Positions 54,579 through 63,444 of a stretch of DNA of 64,000 bases are shown piece after piece. The DNA comes from Pedobacter quisquiliarum. Lineage in GTDB: Bacteria; Bacteroidota; Bacteroidia; Sphingobacteriales; Sphingobacteriaceae. Under the pieces are notes generated by a model. That model saw only the letters and a program-made list of their open reading frames with translations, was not told where the DNA came from and made no database searches. The position numbers and the translations under genes are program-made. The stretch lies in the NCBI RefSeq assembly GCF_014642175.1, contig NZ_BMIL01000007.1, positions 1-64,000 on the forward strand, given 5' to 3'. Within the stretch, counting starts at the first letter, position 1; the number at the start of each line of letters is the position of its first letter.

Positions 54579-55643
54579 TTAATTGAAGTTTATGGTGAGC
54601 GCGACGGTAAATTCCCTGGTGGTGGTATTGTTATCTACGAGCAAGGTATGTTTTCCTGGATAAAGCAGATCCAGTCGCCGTTTGGTATTGGCCAGGCCGA
54701 TGCCATTACTTTCTTCCAGGTGTTCCCGAGCTTCAAAGGTAGAGTTCTTGATTTCAACTTTCACAGCATCTTGTAATTGGCGGATGTCAATATACACGTA
54801 GCTTGGGTGAACACCACTGATGCCATGTTTGAATGCATTCTCAATGAAAGGCAGGAGTAGCATTGGGGCAACTTCATAGTTCTTCATGTTGGCCTGCTTT
54901 TCAATGATCACCTGCACGTCTCCGGATAAGCGTAGCTTCATCAGCTTGATGTAATCCTCTACAAACTTTAGTTCATTTTCCAGGGTAGTCAGGTCGGTTT
55001 TGGTGTCATAAATCACATAGCGCATCATGTGAGATAGGGTGTAAATGGCATCCTTCGCCGCGTTCGTATTGCGGTCGGTTAAGGCGTAAATGGTGTGTAG
55101 GGTATTGAAAAAGAAATGTGGATTGATCTGGGATTTCAACAACGAAAGTTCTGAGTTGATTTTATCCTTTTCTGTTGCCTGAAAAGCGAGCTGATCATGC
55201 TGCAGCTTCTTCGTCATGGCGATGATGGTGCTTACGCCATAGATGACCATGGCCATAATGATGGTGATGTAGGAAGCAGAATGATCTTCATTTTCCGGGT
55301 CTTTGTGCATCCGGTTCTTGAAAATCTTTTCCATGGCTTCGGGCACGCCCAGAGATCTGTCGAGCCAGTCATTCAGGAATACGACCGCAAACAGGGTGGC
55401 GATTACCAGGATGACAAAGGTGCCGGATCGATGTTTATACAACAACTTGGGGGTAAATACAAAGAAGTTGGCATAGAATAAACCTGCCCACATCAGATTG
55501 ATCAGGACTTGTTTGATCCAGAATTCTGCGGGCAGACGGATCGGCCAGGTCAGCGGAAAGAAGGTCAGCACCAGCAAGGCTGCAATGATAAAGTAGTGTA
55601 CGGAAGGAAGCTTTTTGCTGATGCCGGAGAATGCTGTCGTCAT
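54579..55643 (-). CDS. LytS-type sensor histidine kinase
   Basis: From ATG 55643 (a TTG at 55652 is also in frame) the 354-residue kinase has four N-terminal membrane helices (~12-135) and a His_kinase domain with LLKSQINPHFFFNTLHTIYA carrying the phosphorylated His, followed by an ATPase domain (MLLLPFIENAFKHG; GIGLANTKRRLDLLY). There is no obvious extracytoplasmic sensor domain. It forms a two-gene operon with the LytTR regulator and lies divergent from the TonB-receptor-like barrel gene. Confidence 0.93.
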   Translation of the reverse strand: MTTAFSGISKKLPSVHYFIIAALLVLTFFPLTWPIRLPAEFWIKQVLINLMWAGLFYANFFVFTPKLLYKHRSGTFVILVIATLFAVVFLNDWLDRSLGVPEAMEKIFKNRMHKDPENEDHSASYITIIMAMVIYGVSTIIAMTKKLQHDQLAFQATEKDKINSELSLLKSQINPHFFFNTLHTIYALTDRNTNAAKDAIYTLSHMMRYVIYDTKTDLTTLENELKFVEDYIKLMKLRLSGDVQVIIEKQANMKNYEVAPMLLLPFIENAFKHGISGVHPSYVYIDIRQLQDAVKVEIKNSTFEAREHLEESNGIGLANTKRRLDLLYPGKHTLLVDNNTTTREFTVALTINFN

Positions 55644-55784
55644 AATAAACAAAGATGTAAGATTTATCGCTGGCGCGGGACAGCGCCCGTCGATTCAAAT
55701 GGCAGTCCCGTCGATTATTTCCGTACAACCATCTATAATGCAAATTAACGTGCCTTTAAATCCTTTGATTTGCGTCAAATCACG

Positions 55785-58367
55785 ATGATTATGAAGATGA
55801 ATGTTTACGATATTATAAGAATTAAGGTAGCAAGTTTTAGAACAGGACTTGTATTACTGATGCTATTTTTTGCGGTTAGTTGGGCCGGCTCGGTTCAGGC
55901 CCAGGTGCCTGGAGCGGGCCAGCCGGCAGCAGCAGCAGCAGGTGGCACTGTAAGTGGCATCGTGATCGACTCCGTAACTAAAAAACCGGTAGATTATGCA
56001 ACAGTTAGTTTGTTTAAAGCTGGTGCAACAACGCCTTTCAGCGGCGGTTTAAGTGATGAAAAAGGTGCTTTCAGAATCACCAATGTGCCTGCAGGTACGT
56101 ATCGCTTGCAAGTGAACTACATTGGCTATGATGTAAAGAATGTTGGCGGACTGGTTTTAGCACCAGGAAAGCTGGATAGAAACATGGGTCGCATCATCAT
56201 TTCACCCGGAGCAAACCTGCTTGAAGCTGTTCAGATCACCGGTCAGCAAGCGTTGATTGAGAACAAGATCGACAAGCTTGTATTTAATGCGGAGAAAGAC
56301 GTAACCAGCGCGGGTGGTAACGTGACAGATATTCTGCGTAAGGTACCGATGGTATCAGTGGATATGGATGGCAACGTTGCGCTTCGTGGCAGCCAAAATG
56401 TTCGTATCCTGATCAACGGTAAACCTTCCGGTGCACTAACCACAAATGCTGCGGATGTATTAAAATCCATGCCTTCTGATCAGATTAAAAACGTGGAGGT
56501 GATTACCTCGCCTTCGGCGAAATATGATGCGGAAGGTTCTGCAGGTATCATCAACATCATCACCAAAAAGAAAGAAGTATCTGGTGTAAGTGGTTCCGTA
56601 AATCTGGGCATCGGCACACGTCAGAATAACGAAAATGCCAACATCAACTTCAATAAAAACAAACTGAGTGTTACCGCAAATGTGGGTTTTAATGCTGGGT
56701 GGCCACAAACAACGTATTCTATGTTTGAGAGCAAGAACACTTTATTAGGTACGGAATCTTCCTCCAATGGCAAAAGCACATCGAACCGCCAGTTTTTGAG
56801 TGGTTCGGCTTCCGTAGGCTATGATTTTAATGATAACAACAGTTTCCTTTCGTCCTTTAGTAGAAGGGGTGGATCATTTAAAAATGATGGTACCACAACG
56901 AATAGTAACCTTTCCCGAGATGGTGAACTGATCAACTATACGGCGACGAACAGGAATGAAAACAGCATGTCGAACTTCGACTGGAATAATGATTTTACGC
57001 ACAAATTTAAACGTGCAGGTGAGGAAATCAGCGTTGCCGCACAATGGACGCATGGTACTGCTGATGTGGATTATGCAACAGAATATTCTGCCTTTACGCA
57101 AAATCAGCGCGCTGAAAACCTGGGTACAAATAATGAGTATACGGTCCAAGTAGATTATGTACTTCCAATAAATAAGATGTTTAAAGTGGAGGCTGGCGCA
57201 AAAACCATTATCCGGGAAATTAAGAGTGATTACGACTTCTTTAATCCGAATGAGGCAGGACAGTATGTGTTAAATCCGATTACTTCCAATGCTTATGATT
57301 ATGGGCAGGATGTTTATGCTGGGTACGGCTTATTAACGGCATCGCTGAGCAAGGGTTACACCCTGATGGCCGGTGCACGTATGGAAAGCACCAATATTGA
57401 CGGTAGCTCTGGTAATACTGCCAGCGGACTGCAGCCATTTAAAAACGATTATCTGAATTTTATTCCAAGCTTAATTGTTTCTAAATCTCTGACGCCAACA
57501 CAAACCATTAAGTTGAGCTATAGTAAGCGTATTCAGCGCCCAAGTCTGCAGTTCCTGAACCCTTTCCGGAACACCAGTGACCCACTGAATCAAAGTCAGG
57601 GTAATCCGGAACTATCGCCGGAGATCGGTCAGACCTTAGAATTCAACTACTCTACTTTTGTAAAGTCATCCGTAATCAATGCTTCAGTTTATTACCGCAG
57701 AACGGAAGACATCATCGAGAGCGTGGTAACTACCGTGCCTTTTACGACGATTGATAATGCAGGCAATGAGGTAACAAGAGATGTATCATTAAGCAGCTTC
57801 CAGAATGTTGGAACAAATAACTCCATCGGAACCAGCCTTTTTGGTTCGGCGCAACTATGGAAAGTACTAACGCTTAGGGGTAACATCAATGCTTTCACTT
57901 ACAAGCCTCAGATCATCAGCAGCTTGCAGCAAGGCGAGCAGGAGACTTACATTCAGTATAATGCTTTTGTAAGTGCTACGGTTAAGATAAGCTCCACGCT
58001 AAATGCGGAAACTTTCGTGATGCAGAACTCGGCAAGAAGAACCTTCCAGGGTACAAACCCATCATTTAACCTGTGGGTGATTGGCTTAAAGCAGGACATC
58101 TTCAAGAAACGTGGTACCCTTGGACTGAACATCACACAGCCGTTTAAGGATTACAAGGACTTTGAGTCTAGCATCAACAGCGGACCACTAGTGCAGCGCA
58201 GCAAGTTCTCTGTACCGTTCCGTTCTTTCGGATTGAACTTCGCGTACAATTTTGGAAAGATGAACTATGGTGCGCAGCCACCGAGAAAGAAACGTGGTGT
58301 AACCAATGACGACTTGATCCAGGGCGGTGATGCAGGTGGACAGGGCGGACAAGGCGGGCCAAAATAG
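55785..58367 (+). CDS. TonB-receptor-like outer-membrane beta-barrel protein
   Basis: Start choice is between ATG 55785, 55791 and 55797, all before one signal peptide (GLVLLMLFFAVSWAGSVQAQ). The 860-residue product has a carboxypeptidase-regulatory-like domain (GTVSGIVIDSVTKKPVDYAT), a plug-like domain (VTDILRKVPMVSVDMDGNVA; VRILINGKPSGALTT; EVITSPSAKYDAEGSAGIIN) and a barrel ending near FGLNFAYNFGKM. After the last strand comes a basic, Gly-rich tail (GGDAGGQGGQGGPK). Same family as the barrel at 11423-14242. Divergent LytS/LytTR genes lie on its left, so that system is a possible regulator. Substrate unknown. Confidence 0.85.
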   Translation: MIMKMNVYDIIRIKVASFRTGLVLLMLFFAVSWAGSVQAQVPGAGQPAAAAAGGTVSGIVIDSVTKKPVDYATVSLFKAGATTPFSGGLSDEKGAFRITNVPAGTYRLQVNYIGYDVKNVGGLVLAPGKLDRNMGRIIISPGANLLEAVQITGQQALIENKIDKLVFNAEKDVTSAGGNVTDILRKVPMVSVDMDGNVALRGSQNVRILINGKPSGALTTNAADVLKSMPSDQIKNVEVITSPSAKYDAEGSAGIINIITKKKEVSGVSGSVNLGIGTRQNNENANINFNKNKLSVTANVGFNAGWPQTTYSMFESKNTLLGTESSSNGKSTSNRQFLSGSASVGYDFNDNNSFLSSFSRRGGSFKNDGTTTNSNLSRDGELINYTATNRNENSMSNFDWNNDFTHKFKRAGEEISVAAQWTHGTADVDYATEYSAFTQNQRAENLGTNNEYTVQVDYVLPINKMFKVEAGAKTIIREIKSDYDFFNPNEAGQYVLNPITSNAYDYGQDVYAGYGLLTASLSKGYTLMAGARMESTNIDGSSGNTASGLQPFKNDYLNFIPSLIVSKSLTPTQTIKLSYSKRIQRPSLQFLNPFRNTSDPLNQSQGNPELSPEIGQTLEFNYSTFVKSSVINASVYYRRTEDIIESVVTTVPFTTIDNAGNEVTRDVSLSSFQNVGTNNSIGTSLFGSAQLWKVLTLRGNINAFTYKPQIISSLQQGEQETYIQYNAFVSATVKISSTLNAETFVMQNSARRTFQGTNPSFNLWVIGLKQDIFKKRGTLGLNITQPFKDYKDFESSINSGPLVQRSKFSVPFRSFGLNFAYNFGKMNYGAQPPRKKRGVTNDDLIQGGDAGGQGGQGGPK

Positions 58368-58398
58368 GGCTCAAAAAAAAGACGCTGACATAAGCTTC

Positions 58399-58442
58399 AA
58401 GTCGGTTAGGATCATCAGAAGATGAACCTAACCGACTTTTTT
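58399..58442 (+). terminator. terminator after the second barrel gene
   Basis: AAGTCGGTTAGG (58399-58410) pairs perfectly with CCTAACCGACTT (58427-58438), followed by six T residues to 58442. Strong and on the plus strand only. Confidence 0.9.
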
Positions 58443-58537
58443 GTTAAATAGAATGGATGCTCAGTCAGAACTTCGATAATGTGAAGTTAGTTTTTCAGAA
58501 CACTTAAGATTACTCATACATCAACCGCTAAATAACC

Positions 58538-59899
58538 TTATTGATACTTAAACACCAGCGAAAACACCGTTTGCTCAAAAGGTTCGGATTGTATTTCTAC
58601 GCTGCCGTGGTGCATCTTCATGATGTTTCTGGTAATGGTAAGTCCAATGCCCGAGCCATTCTTCCGGGTGGTAAAAAACGGAATGAATACTTTCTTCATC
58701 AGTTCATTGTCAACCCCCTTCCCGTTGTCAATGACATCGATGTATAAACGACTGTTTTCCAGGCGGTAGCTTATCTCAATTACTGGTTCTTCAACGTTCT
58801 CTACAGCATAAATGCTGTTGGTTACCAGGTTGATCAATGCTTGTTCAATTAATTTTATGTCCAGCCGCAAGCTGATCTTCGATGAAGTCTGTACAACCTT
58901 CAGTTCTATGTTCTTTCCGGAGGCGAAGGGTTGCATCAGTATTTTAATGTGTTGCAGTACTTCTCCGATGGTATGCTCCTGCAGTATCGGGGTGGGCAAT
59001 TCAGCCATGAGGCGATAGTCCTTTACAAAGTCGAGCAAGCCTTCAGAACGGCGCTTGATCGTCAGTAGTGCGGGTTTAAGATCTTCCAATGCTTCCGCAT
59101 CAAGGTGATCTTTGCCTTCTACCATAGAACTCACCGTGTCGGACAAGGAACTGATTGGCGTTATGCTGTTCAGAATTTCATGGGAAATCACTCCAATCAG
59201 GCGGTTCCAGGCTTCAGATTCCTTCTGCTCGATCTCATCCTTGATATTCTGAAAGGAAATGATGATGTGGTCGGTATTATGCAGATTTAAAGGAATGAGT
59301 TCAGTAGACAACTGCGTGAGTTTATCCTGGATCTTCAGCTCAACAAACTTCTTACCGCCATCCATGATGTCGCGCAGCTGATTGGCGAACTCTGGCCTGT
59401 GGTTCTGGAGCCGGTGCCAGTACTTGTAAGCGGGAACCTGTAAAAGGTTACTTGCAGCCATGTTGAAGAAGACGATTTCTGCTTTTTCCACATTCTTTTC
59501 CACAGGCTTTAAGACAATAACACCAACAGGAACCTGTTCCAGGATGGTCTTGATTAGCTGGAACATGGATTCTTTTTCCAGCTGGATGCTTTTATGCACC
59601 TGGATAATGTCGTCAAAGGAGCGGTAGAGCTCCGGGAAGCTACTCTTGTGGCTCTTTGCCTTGAAGTTTATGGTGCTGTCTTGTGTTTTTACCGCAAGCA
59701 TAAAGCGGTTGATGTCTGCTTTCATCCGGTCTATGAAGTAGTAGAGCGACACGATTGCCGCGATTAGAACAACACCTACACCAAAGATCGTGAACCAGAG
59801 TTCTGTCGTACGGATTAGGTAGATGAATAAAGCGACCAGCAGATTAATGATCAGCAGGCGAAGGAGCAACCTGAAGGTGAAGCTATTGAAGAAGCTCAT
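58538..59899 (-). CDS. sensor histidine kinase paired with a sigma-54 activator
   Basis: The 453-residue kinase has two N-terminal membrane helices (~8-50) and no sizeable extracytoplasmic loop, a PAS-like region (~105-215), a phosphorylated-His motif GVISHEILNSITPISSLSD (~235) and an ATPase domain (NLVTNSIYAVENV; VIDNGKGVDNELMKK; GSGIGLTITRNIMKMHHG). NtrY/NtrB-like kinase pairing with a sigma-54 response regulator is inferred from the four-base ATGA overlap with the gene upstream. Confidence 0.92.
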   Translation of the reverse strand: MSFFNSFTFRLLLRLLIINLLVALFIYLIRTTELWFTIFGVGVVLIAAIVSLYYFIDRMKADINRFMLAVKTQDSTINFKAKSHKSSFPELYRSFDDIIQVHKSIQLEKESMFQLIKTILEQVPVGVIVLKPVEKNVEKAEIVFFNMAASNLLQVPAYKYWHRLQNHRPEFANQLRDIMDGGKKFVELKIQDKLTQLSTELIPLNLHNTDHIIISFQNIKDEIEQKESEAWNRLIGVISHEILNSITPISSLSDTVSSMVEGKDHLDAEALEDLKPALLTIKRRSEGLLDFVKDYRLMAELPTPILQEHTIGEVLQHIKILMQPFASGKNIELKVVQTSSKISLRLDIKLIEQALINLVTNSIYAVENVEEPVIEISYRLENSRLYIDVIDNGKGVDNELMKKVFIPFFTTRKNGSGIGLTITRNIMKMHHGSVEIQSEPFEQTVFSLVFKYQ

Positions 59900-61272
59900 A
59901 GGTCAAACTTTTCTATGCGTCTATAGAGTGCAGCACGTGTAAGCCCAAGTTCTGATGCTGCTCTGGAGATGTTGCCTTTATGTTTTTCGATAGCGCGCTG
60001 TACCATTAACTTTTCCATATCCCCAAGAGCCATCTCCTCTTGAACCGTCGGTGCGGCATTGCCGCCAAACTTCTGTGGGTTAAGTTGCAGATCTTCCTCC
60101 GTGATCTGCAAACCATCGGTCATGATTACCGCACGTTCAATAACGTGTTGTAGTTCACGCACATTGCCCGGCCAGTGGTAACGAAGTAACAGGGCTTCCG
60201 CTTTACTATCGAACTTTTGAATATTCCTGTGATACTTGTTGTTGAAAGTCTGCAGGAAGTGGCTTGCTAAAAGCAGGATATCGGAACCTCTTTTAGACAA
60301 GGGCGGTAAAAGCAGTTCCACCGTATTGATGCGGAAAAGTAGATCCTGCCTGAAGGTGCCTTTGGTCACCATTTCACTCAGGGGCATGTTCGTTGCCGTA
60401 ACCAGTCGTACGTTAATCTTCCTTTCCCTGCTTTCCCCGAGGCGGTTTACCGTGCGGTTCTGAATCACACTGAGCAGCTTGGCTTGTAAAGGCAAACTAA
60501 GGTTGCCAATTTCATCCAGAAAGATGGTGCCGCCTTCAGCCATTTCAAATCGGCCGGGTTTATCTTCCTTCGCATCTGTGAAAGCACCTTTAGCATAGCC
60601 GAAAAGTTCGCTTTCGAAGAGGTTTTCTGTTAGGGAACCTAAGTCAACATGCATAAAGACGCCGTTTTTACGCTGCGAGTGCTTGTGAATTTCATAGGCA
60701 AAGACCTGTTTTCCGGTGCCATTTTCCCCAAGGATCAGGATGTTTGCATCCGTTGGTGCAACTTTCAGTAAGACACCTTGCAGCTTCTGAATGGGTTCGG
60801 ACGCACCAACGATGTGTTCAAACCGCCGTGCCATGTCTGTTTGCAGGGAGGTATGGAGCTTCTCGAGTTTGTTCACCTTCTTGTTGGAATGCCTTAATTT
60901 TGCCGCTGCGGAAAGTGTGGCAAAGAGTTTCTCGTTCTCCCAGGGTTTAAGGATGAAATCTGTAGCACCCTTCTTTATTGCCTGCACGGCAAGTTCAACA
61001 TTTCCGTAGGCCGTCATGAGGATAACCACGTAATCTTTATCTATGGATAGGATGTGCTCCAGCCAGTATAAACCTTCGCGCCCATCGCTGGAACCTTTCT
61101 GATAATTCATGTCCAGCAGAATGATGTCTACCTCATTACGGCTAAGCAGCACATTGATTTCCCGGGGGGATTTACAGGTGACTACCTGCTGGAAGTGCTG
61201 CTTAAGTAGCAGCCTGGCACTGAGGAGAATATCATCGTCATCATCGATGACCAGAACGGTTGCGTCAATCAT
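59896..61272 (-). CDS. sigma-54-dependent response regulator (NtrC family)
   Basis: From ATG 61272 (TTG 61290 also in frame) the 458-residue activator has a receiver with phospho-acceptor D54 in DIILLDMNY, an AAA+ domain with Walker A LGENGTGKQ (~182-189), Walker B region GGTIFLDEIGN, and the sigma-54 contact loop GAFTDA (229-234) in place of the consensus GAFTGA. The C-terminal Fis-type helix-turn-helix is NISRAASELGLTRAALYRRI. It is divergent from the efflux operon, with a sigma-54 promoter and candidate binding sites in between. Confidence 0.94.
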   Translation of the reverse strand: MIDATVLVIDDDDDILLSARLLLKQHFQQVVTCKSPREINVLLSRNEVDIILLDMNYQKGSSDGREGLYWLEHILSIDKDYVVILMTAYGNVELAVQAIKKGATDFILKPWENEKLFATLSAAAKLRHSNKKVNKLEKLHTSLQTDMARRFEHIVGASEPIQKLQGVLLKVAPTDANILILGENGTGKQVFAYEIHKHSQRKNGVFMHVDLGSLTENLFESELFGYAKGAFTDAKEDKPGRFEMAEGGTIFLDEIGNLSLPLQAKLLSVIQNRTVNRLGESRERKINVRLVTATNMPLSEMVTKGTFRQDLLFRINTVELLLPPLSKRGSDILLLASHFLQTFNNKYHRNIQKFDSKAEALLLRYHWPGNVRELQHVIERAVIMTDGLQITEEDLQLNPQKFGGNAAPTVQEEMALGDMEKLMVQRAIEKHKGNISRAASELGLTRAALYRRIEKFDL

Positions 61273-61300
61273 ATAATAAGCTTTGATCAAAACTAATAAA

Positions 61301-61344
61301 ACTGTTCGATCACGTACAACAACTGTCCGATAATGAACGGTACA
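61301..61344. promoter_or_regulatory. candidate upstream activator sites for the sigma-54 regulator
   Basis: Two related sites lie in the divergent gap. Site 1, TGTTCGATCACGTACA (61303-61318), is an imperfect palindrome of form TGTnCGnnnnCGnACA. Site 2 begins TGTCCG (61324-61329) and ends CGGTACA (61338-61344). ACTGTTCGAT (61301) and ACTGTCCGAT (61322) are direct repeats spaced 21 bases, two helical turns. They lie 60-115 bases upstream of the sigma-54 promoter, the usual enhancer distance. A TAACTTTG-type -7 element for the regulator gene (61343-61350, minus strand) overlaps the end of site 2, hinting at autoregulation. Confidence 0.6.
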
Positions 61345-61403
61345 AAGTTAAAGTATCTGATTAAAACATTGATTATTAATAGATTAAGTTTGTTTTTTTG
61401 CTT

Positions 61404-61419
61404 TGGCATGTCCTTGGCA
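61404..61419 (+). promoter_or_regulatory. sigma-54 promoter of the efflux operon
   Basis: TGGCATG (61404-61410), four bases, then TGGCA (61415-61419) matches the sigma-54 consensus TGGCAYR-N4-TTGCW in every invariant position (GG at -24, GC at -12, spacing 10) with one mismatch. Transcription would begin near 61430, which places the real start codon of the next gene at ATG 61449 and not further upstream. Confidence 0.8.
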
Positions 61420-61448
61420 AACCCCAGATCAATATTGATGATATTATA

Positions 61449-62693
61449 ATGGATAAGGTAATAAAGAAGAAGCGATTTAGTAAGAAGAACATCCTGATGC
61501 TTGCCGGTATTGCAACTGTGGTGTGTCTTGCAGGTTACGGCTATAGTTTGTCGCTAAACAAGGTCTATAAAGCAGATGCAAATAAAGTGACGATCAGTAA
61601 AGTGGCTTATGGCGATTTCGAAGACGTGGTATTGCTGAATGCTACTGTAGTTCCGTTAACTTCTGTAATTGTGAGTTCTTCTGAAGGTGGAACGGTGGCG
61701 GAGATCTTCACGGAAAATGGTGCTTCAGTAGTTAAAGGCACACCACTGTTGAGAATTGCCAATCCAAATGCATTATCTGCCTATACGAGTAGCGAAACCA
61801 GCATCATTGAGCAAATCAACCAGCTGCGCAAGCTACGCTTGGATTTAGAACAGAACCAGCGTGTAATGAAACAAGACATGATGGTTATTGAAAATAGCCT
61901 TCGCACTGCGTCCCGTAAGTACAAGATTGACAGTACGCTATTTGCCAAGAAAGTGATTACCCGCGAGGAATTTAATACCTCCAGTCAGGATTATGATTAT
62001 TATAAAGACCGCAGGTCCATTTTGAAACAAGCGATGGATCAGGAGAGTCAAAGCCGCAAGATGCAGCTGAGCCAGATTGACTTCTCCATCGGTCGTATGG
62101 ATGAGAGCCTGGAATCCATTCGACAAAACATTGAAAACATGACCATTAAGGCACCGGTTTCCGGCCGTTTATCTTCGTACGATCCTGTGATCGGAAAATC
62201 CTACGGCGCCAATGAAATGCTGGGCAAAATTGATGTGATGCAGGGCTATAAGTTGCAGGCAGGCGTAGATGAGTACTATATTAACCGCGTAAAAGAGGGG
62301 CAACGCGCCAATTGTGAAATCAATGGTAAGAACTACCAGTTGCTTGTCCGCAAGGTTATCCCTGAAGTTACCTCCGGGCAGTTCCAGATCGAGTTGGTTT
62401 TTGACGGCAAATCTGCAGACGAACTTCGTCGCGGTTTATCGCTGCAAACCAAGCTAACATTGTCTGATAACAGCAAGTCCCTGATGCTTTCACAAGGGCA
62501 GTTCTTCCAGAGTACCGGTGGAAATTGGGTCTATGTGGTTAAAGATGGCGAAGCCAGGAAAAGAAACATCAAAGTTGGCCGGAAGAACTACTTGTACTAT
62601 GAGGTTATGGAAGGCTTGCAGAAAGATGAGCAAGTGATTACTTCATCTTACGACCAGTTTAACCAGTATGACATCATACAAATAAAGAAATAA
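61449..62693 (+). CDS. periplasmic adaptor (membrane fusion) subunit of an efflux system
   Basis: From ATG 61449 the 414-residue protein has a short cytoplasmic Lys-rich N-terminus, one membrane helix (NILMLAGIATVVCLAGYGYS, ~14-33), a lipoyl/barrel-sandwich part split by a coiled-coil hairpin (~110-235: EQINQLRKLRLDLEQNQRV; SRKMQLSQIDFSIGRMDESL) and a beta-barrel domain. This is the HlyD/MacA-type adaptor fold. It heads the operon adaptor-ATPase-permease under the sigma-54 promoter. Substrate unknown. Outer-membrane channel not in the window. Confidence 0.88.
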   Translation: MDKVIKKKRFSKKNILMLAGIATVVCLAGYGYSLSLNKVYKADANKVTISKVAYGDFEDVVLLNATVVPLTSVIVSSSEGGTVAEIFTENGASVVKGTPLLRIANPNALSAYTSSETSIIEQINQLRKLRLDLEQNQRVMKQDMMVIENSLRTASRKYKIDSTLFAKKVITREEFNTSSQDYDYYKDRRSILKQAMDQESQSRKMQLSQIDFSIGRMDESLESIRQNIENMTIKAPVSGRLSSYDPVIGKSYGANEMLGKIDVMQGYKLQAGVDEYYINRVKEGQRANCEINGKNYQLLVRKVIPEVTSGQFQIELVFDGKSADELRRGLSLQTKLTLSDNSKSLMLSQGQFFQSTGGNWVYVVKDGEARKRNIKVGRKNYLYYEVMEGLQKDEQVITSSYDQFNQYDIIQIKK

Positions 62694-62744
62694 GCGCCGG
62701 TTATATGAAGATGGCGACCCATTCACGAGATAAAAAGTATAGCA

Positions 62745-63443
62745 ATGATAAGAATTGAAAATCTGGAGAAAGTCTACAAAACGGAAGAAATTGAAACGAC
62801 AGCATTAAACGGCATCAACCTGCAGGTAAAAGAAGGGGAGTTCGTGTCGATTATGGGCCCATCGGGCTGTGGTAAATCAACGCTGCTGAACGTAATGGGC
62901 TTGCTTGACAAACCGGAAAGCGGCAGCTACAAGTTCATGGATACGGAGCTGCTGAAGCTTAACGACCGTGAACGATCCAACTTCAGGAAGGCGAACATGG
63001 GCTTTGTGTTCCAAAACTTTAACCTGATTGATGAACTCACGGTGTTTGAAAACATAGAACTTCCACTGATCTACAATAAAGTGCCGGCGGCAACCAGGAA
63101 AGCAATGGTCAATGAGATCATTCAGCGGATGAATATTGTGAACCGGAGCGGTCACTTCCCACAGCAACTGTCCGGTGGACAACAGCAACGGGTTGCCGTG
63201 GCAAGGGCGCTGGTGACCAAGCCAAAGCTGGTGCTTGCCGATGAGCCTACGGGTAACCTGGACAGCTCCCACGGGAACGAAGTAATGGAACTGCTGTGCG
63301 AGTTGAATGAGCAGGGCACCACGATTGTCATGGTTACCCACTCCTCGCATGATGCGGGATTCTCCAATCGGATCATCAACCTTAAAGATGGCCATGTGAT
63401 CTCTGAAAAAATCAATAAAGGCATTACTGAAGAACTGATCTGA
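62745..63443 (+). CDS. ABC transporter ATP-binding protein (MacB/LolD type)
   Basis: The 232-residue ATPase has Walker A GPSGCGKST (~38-46), the Q loop FVFQNFNLIDELTV, the signature LSGGQQQRVAVARAL (~139-153), Walker B LVLADEPTGNLDS and the switch His in MVTHSSHDA. The sequence style is that of the MacB/LolD subfamily. It lies 51 bases after the adaptor gene and one base before the permease gene. Confidence 0.94.
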   Translation: MIRIENLEKVYKTEEIETTALNGINLQVKEGEFVSIMGPSGCGKSTLLNVMGLLDKPESGSYKFMDTELLKLNDRERSNFRKANMGFVFQNFNLIDELTVFENIELPLIYNKVPAATRKAMVNEIIQRMNIVNRSGHFPQQLSGGQQQRVAVARALVTKPKLVLADEPTGNLDSSHGNEVMELLCELNEQGTTIVMVTHSSHDAGFSNRIINLKDGHVISEKINKGITEELI

Positions 63444-63444
63444 A

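Noticed and set aside
61398..61448. Upstream start for the efflux adaptor
   Set aside because: The segment overlaps the sigma-54 promoter; ATG 61449 lies after the predicted transcription start.
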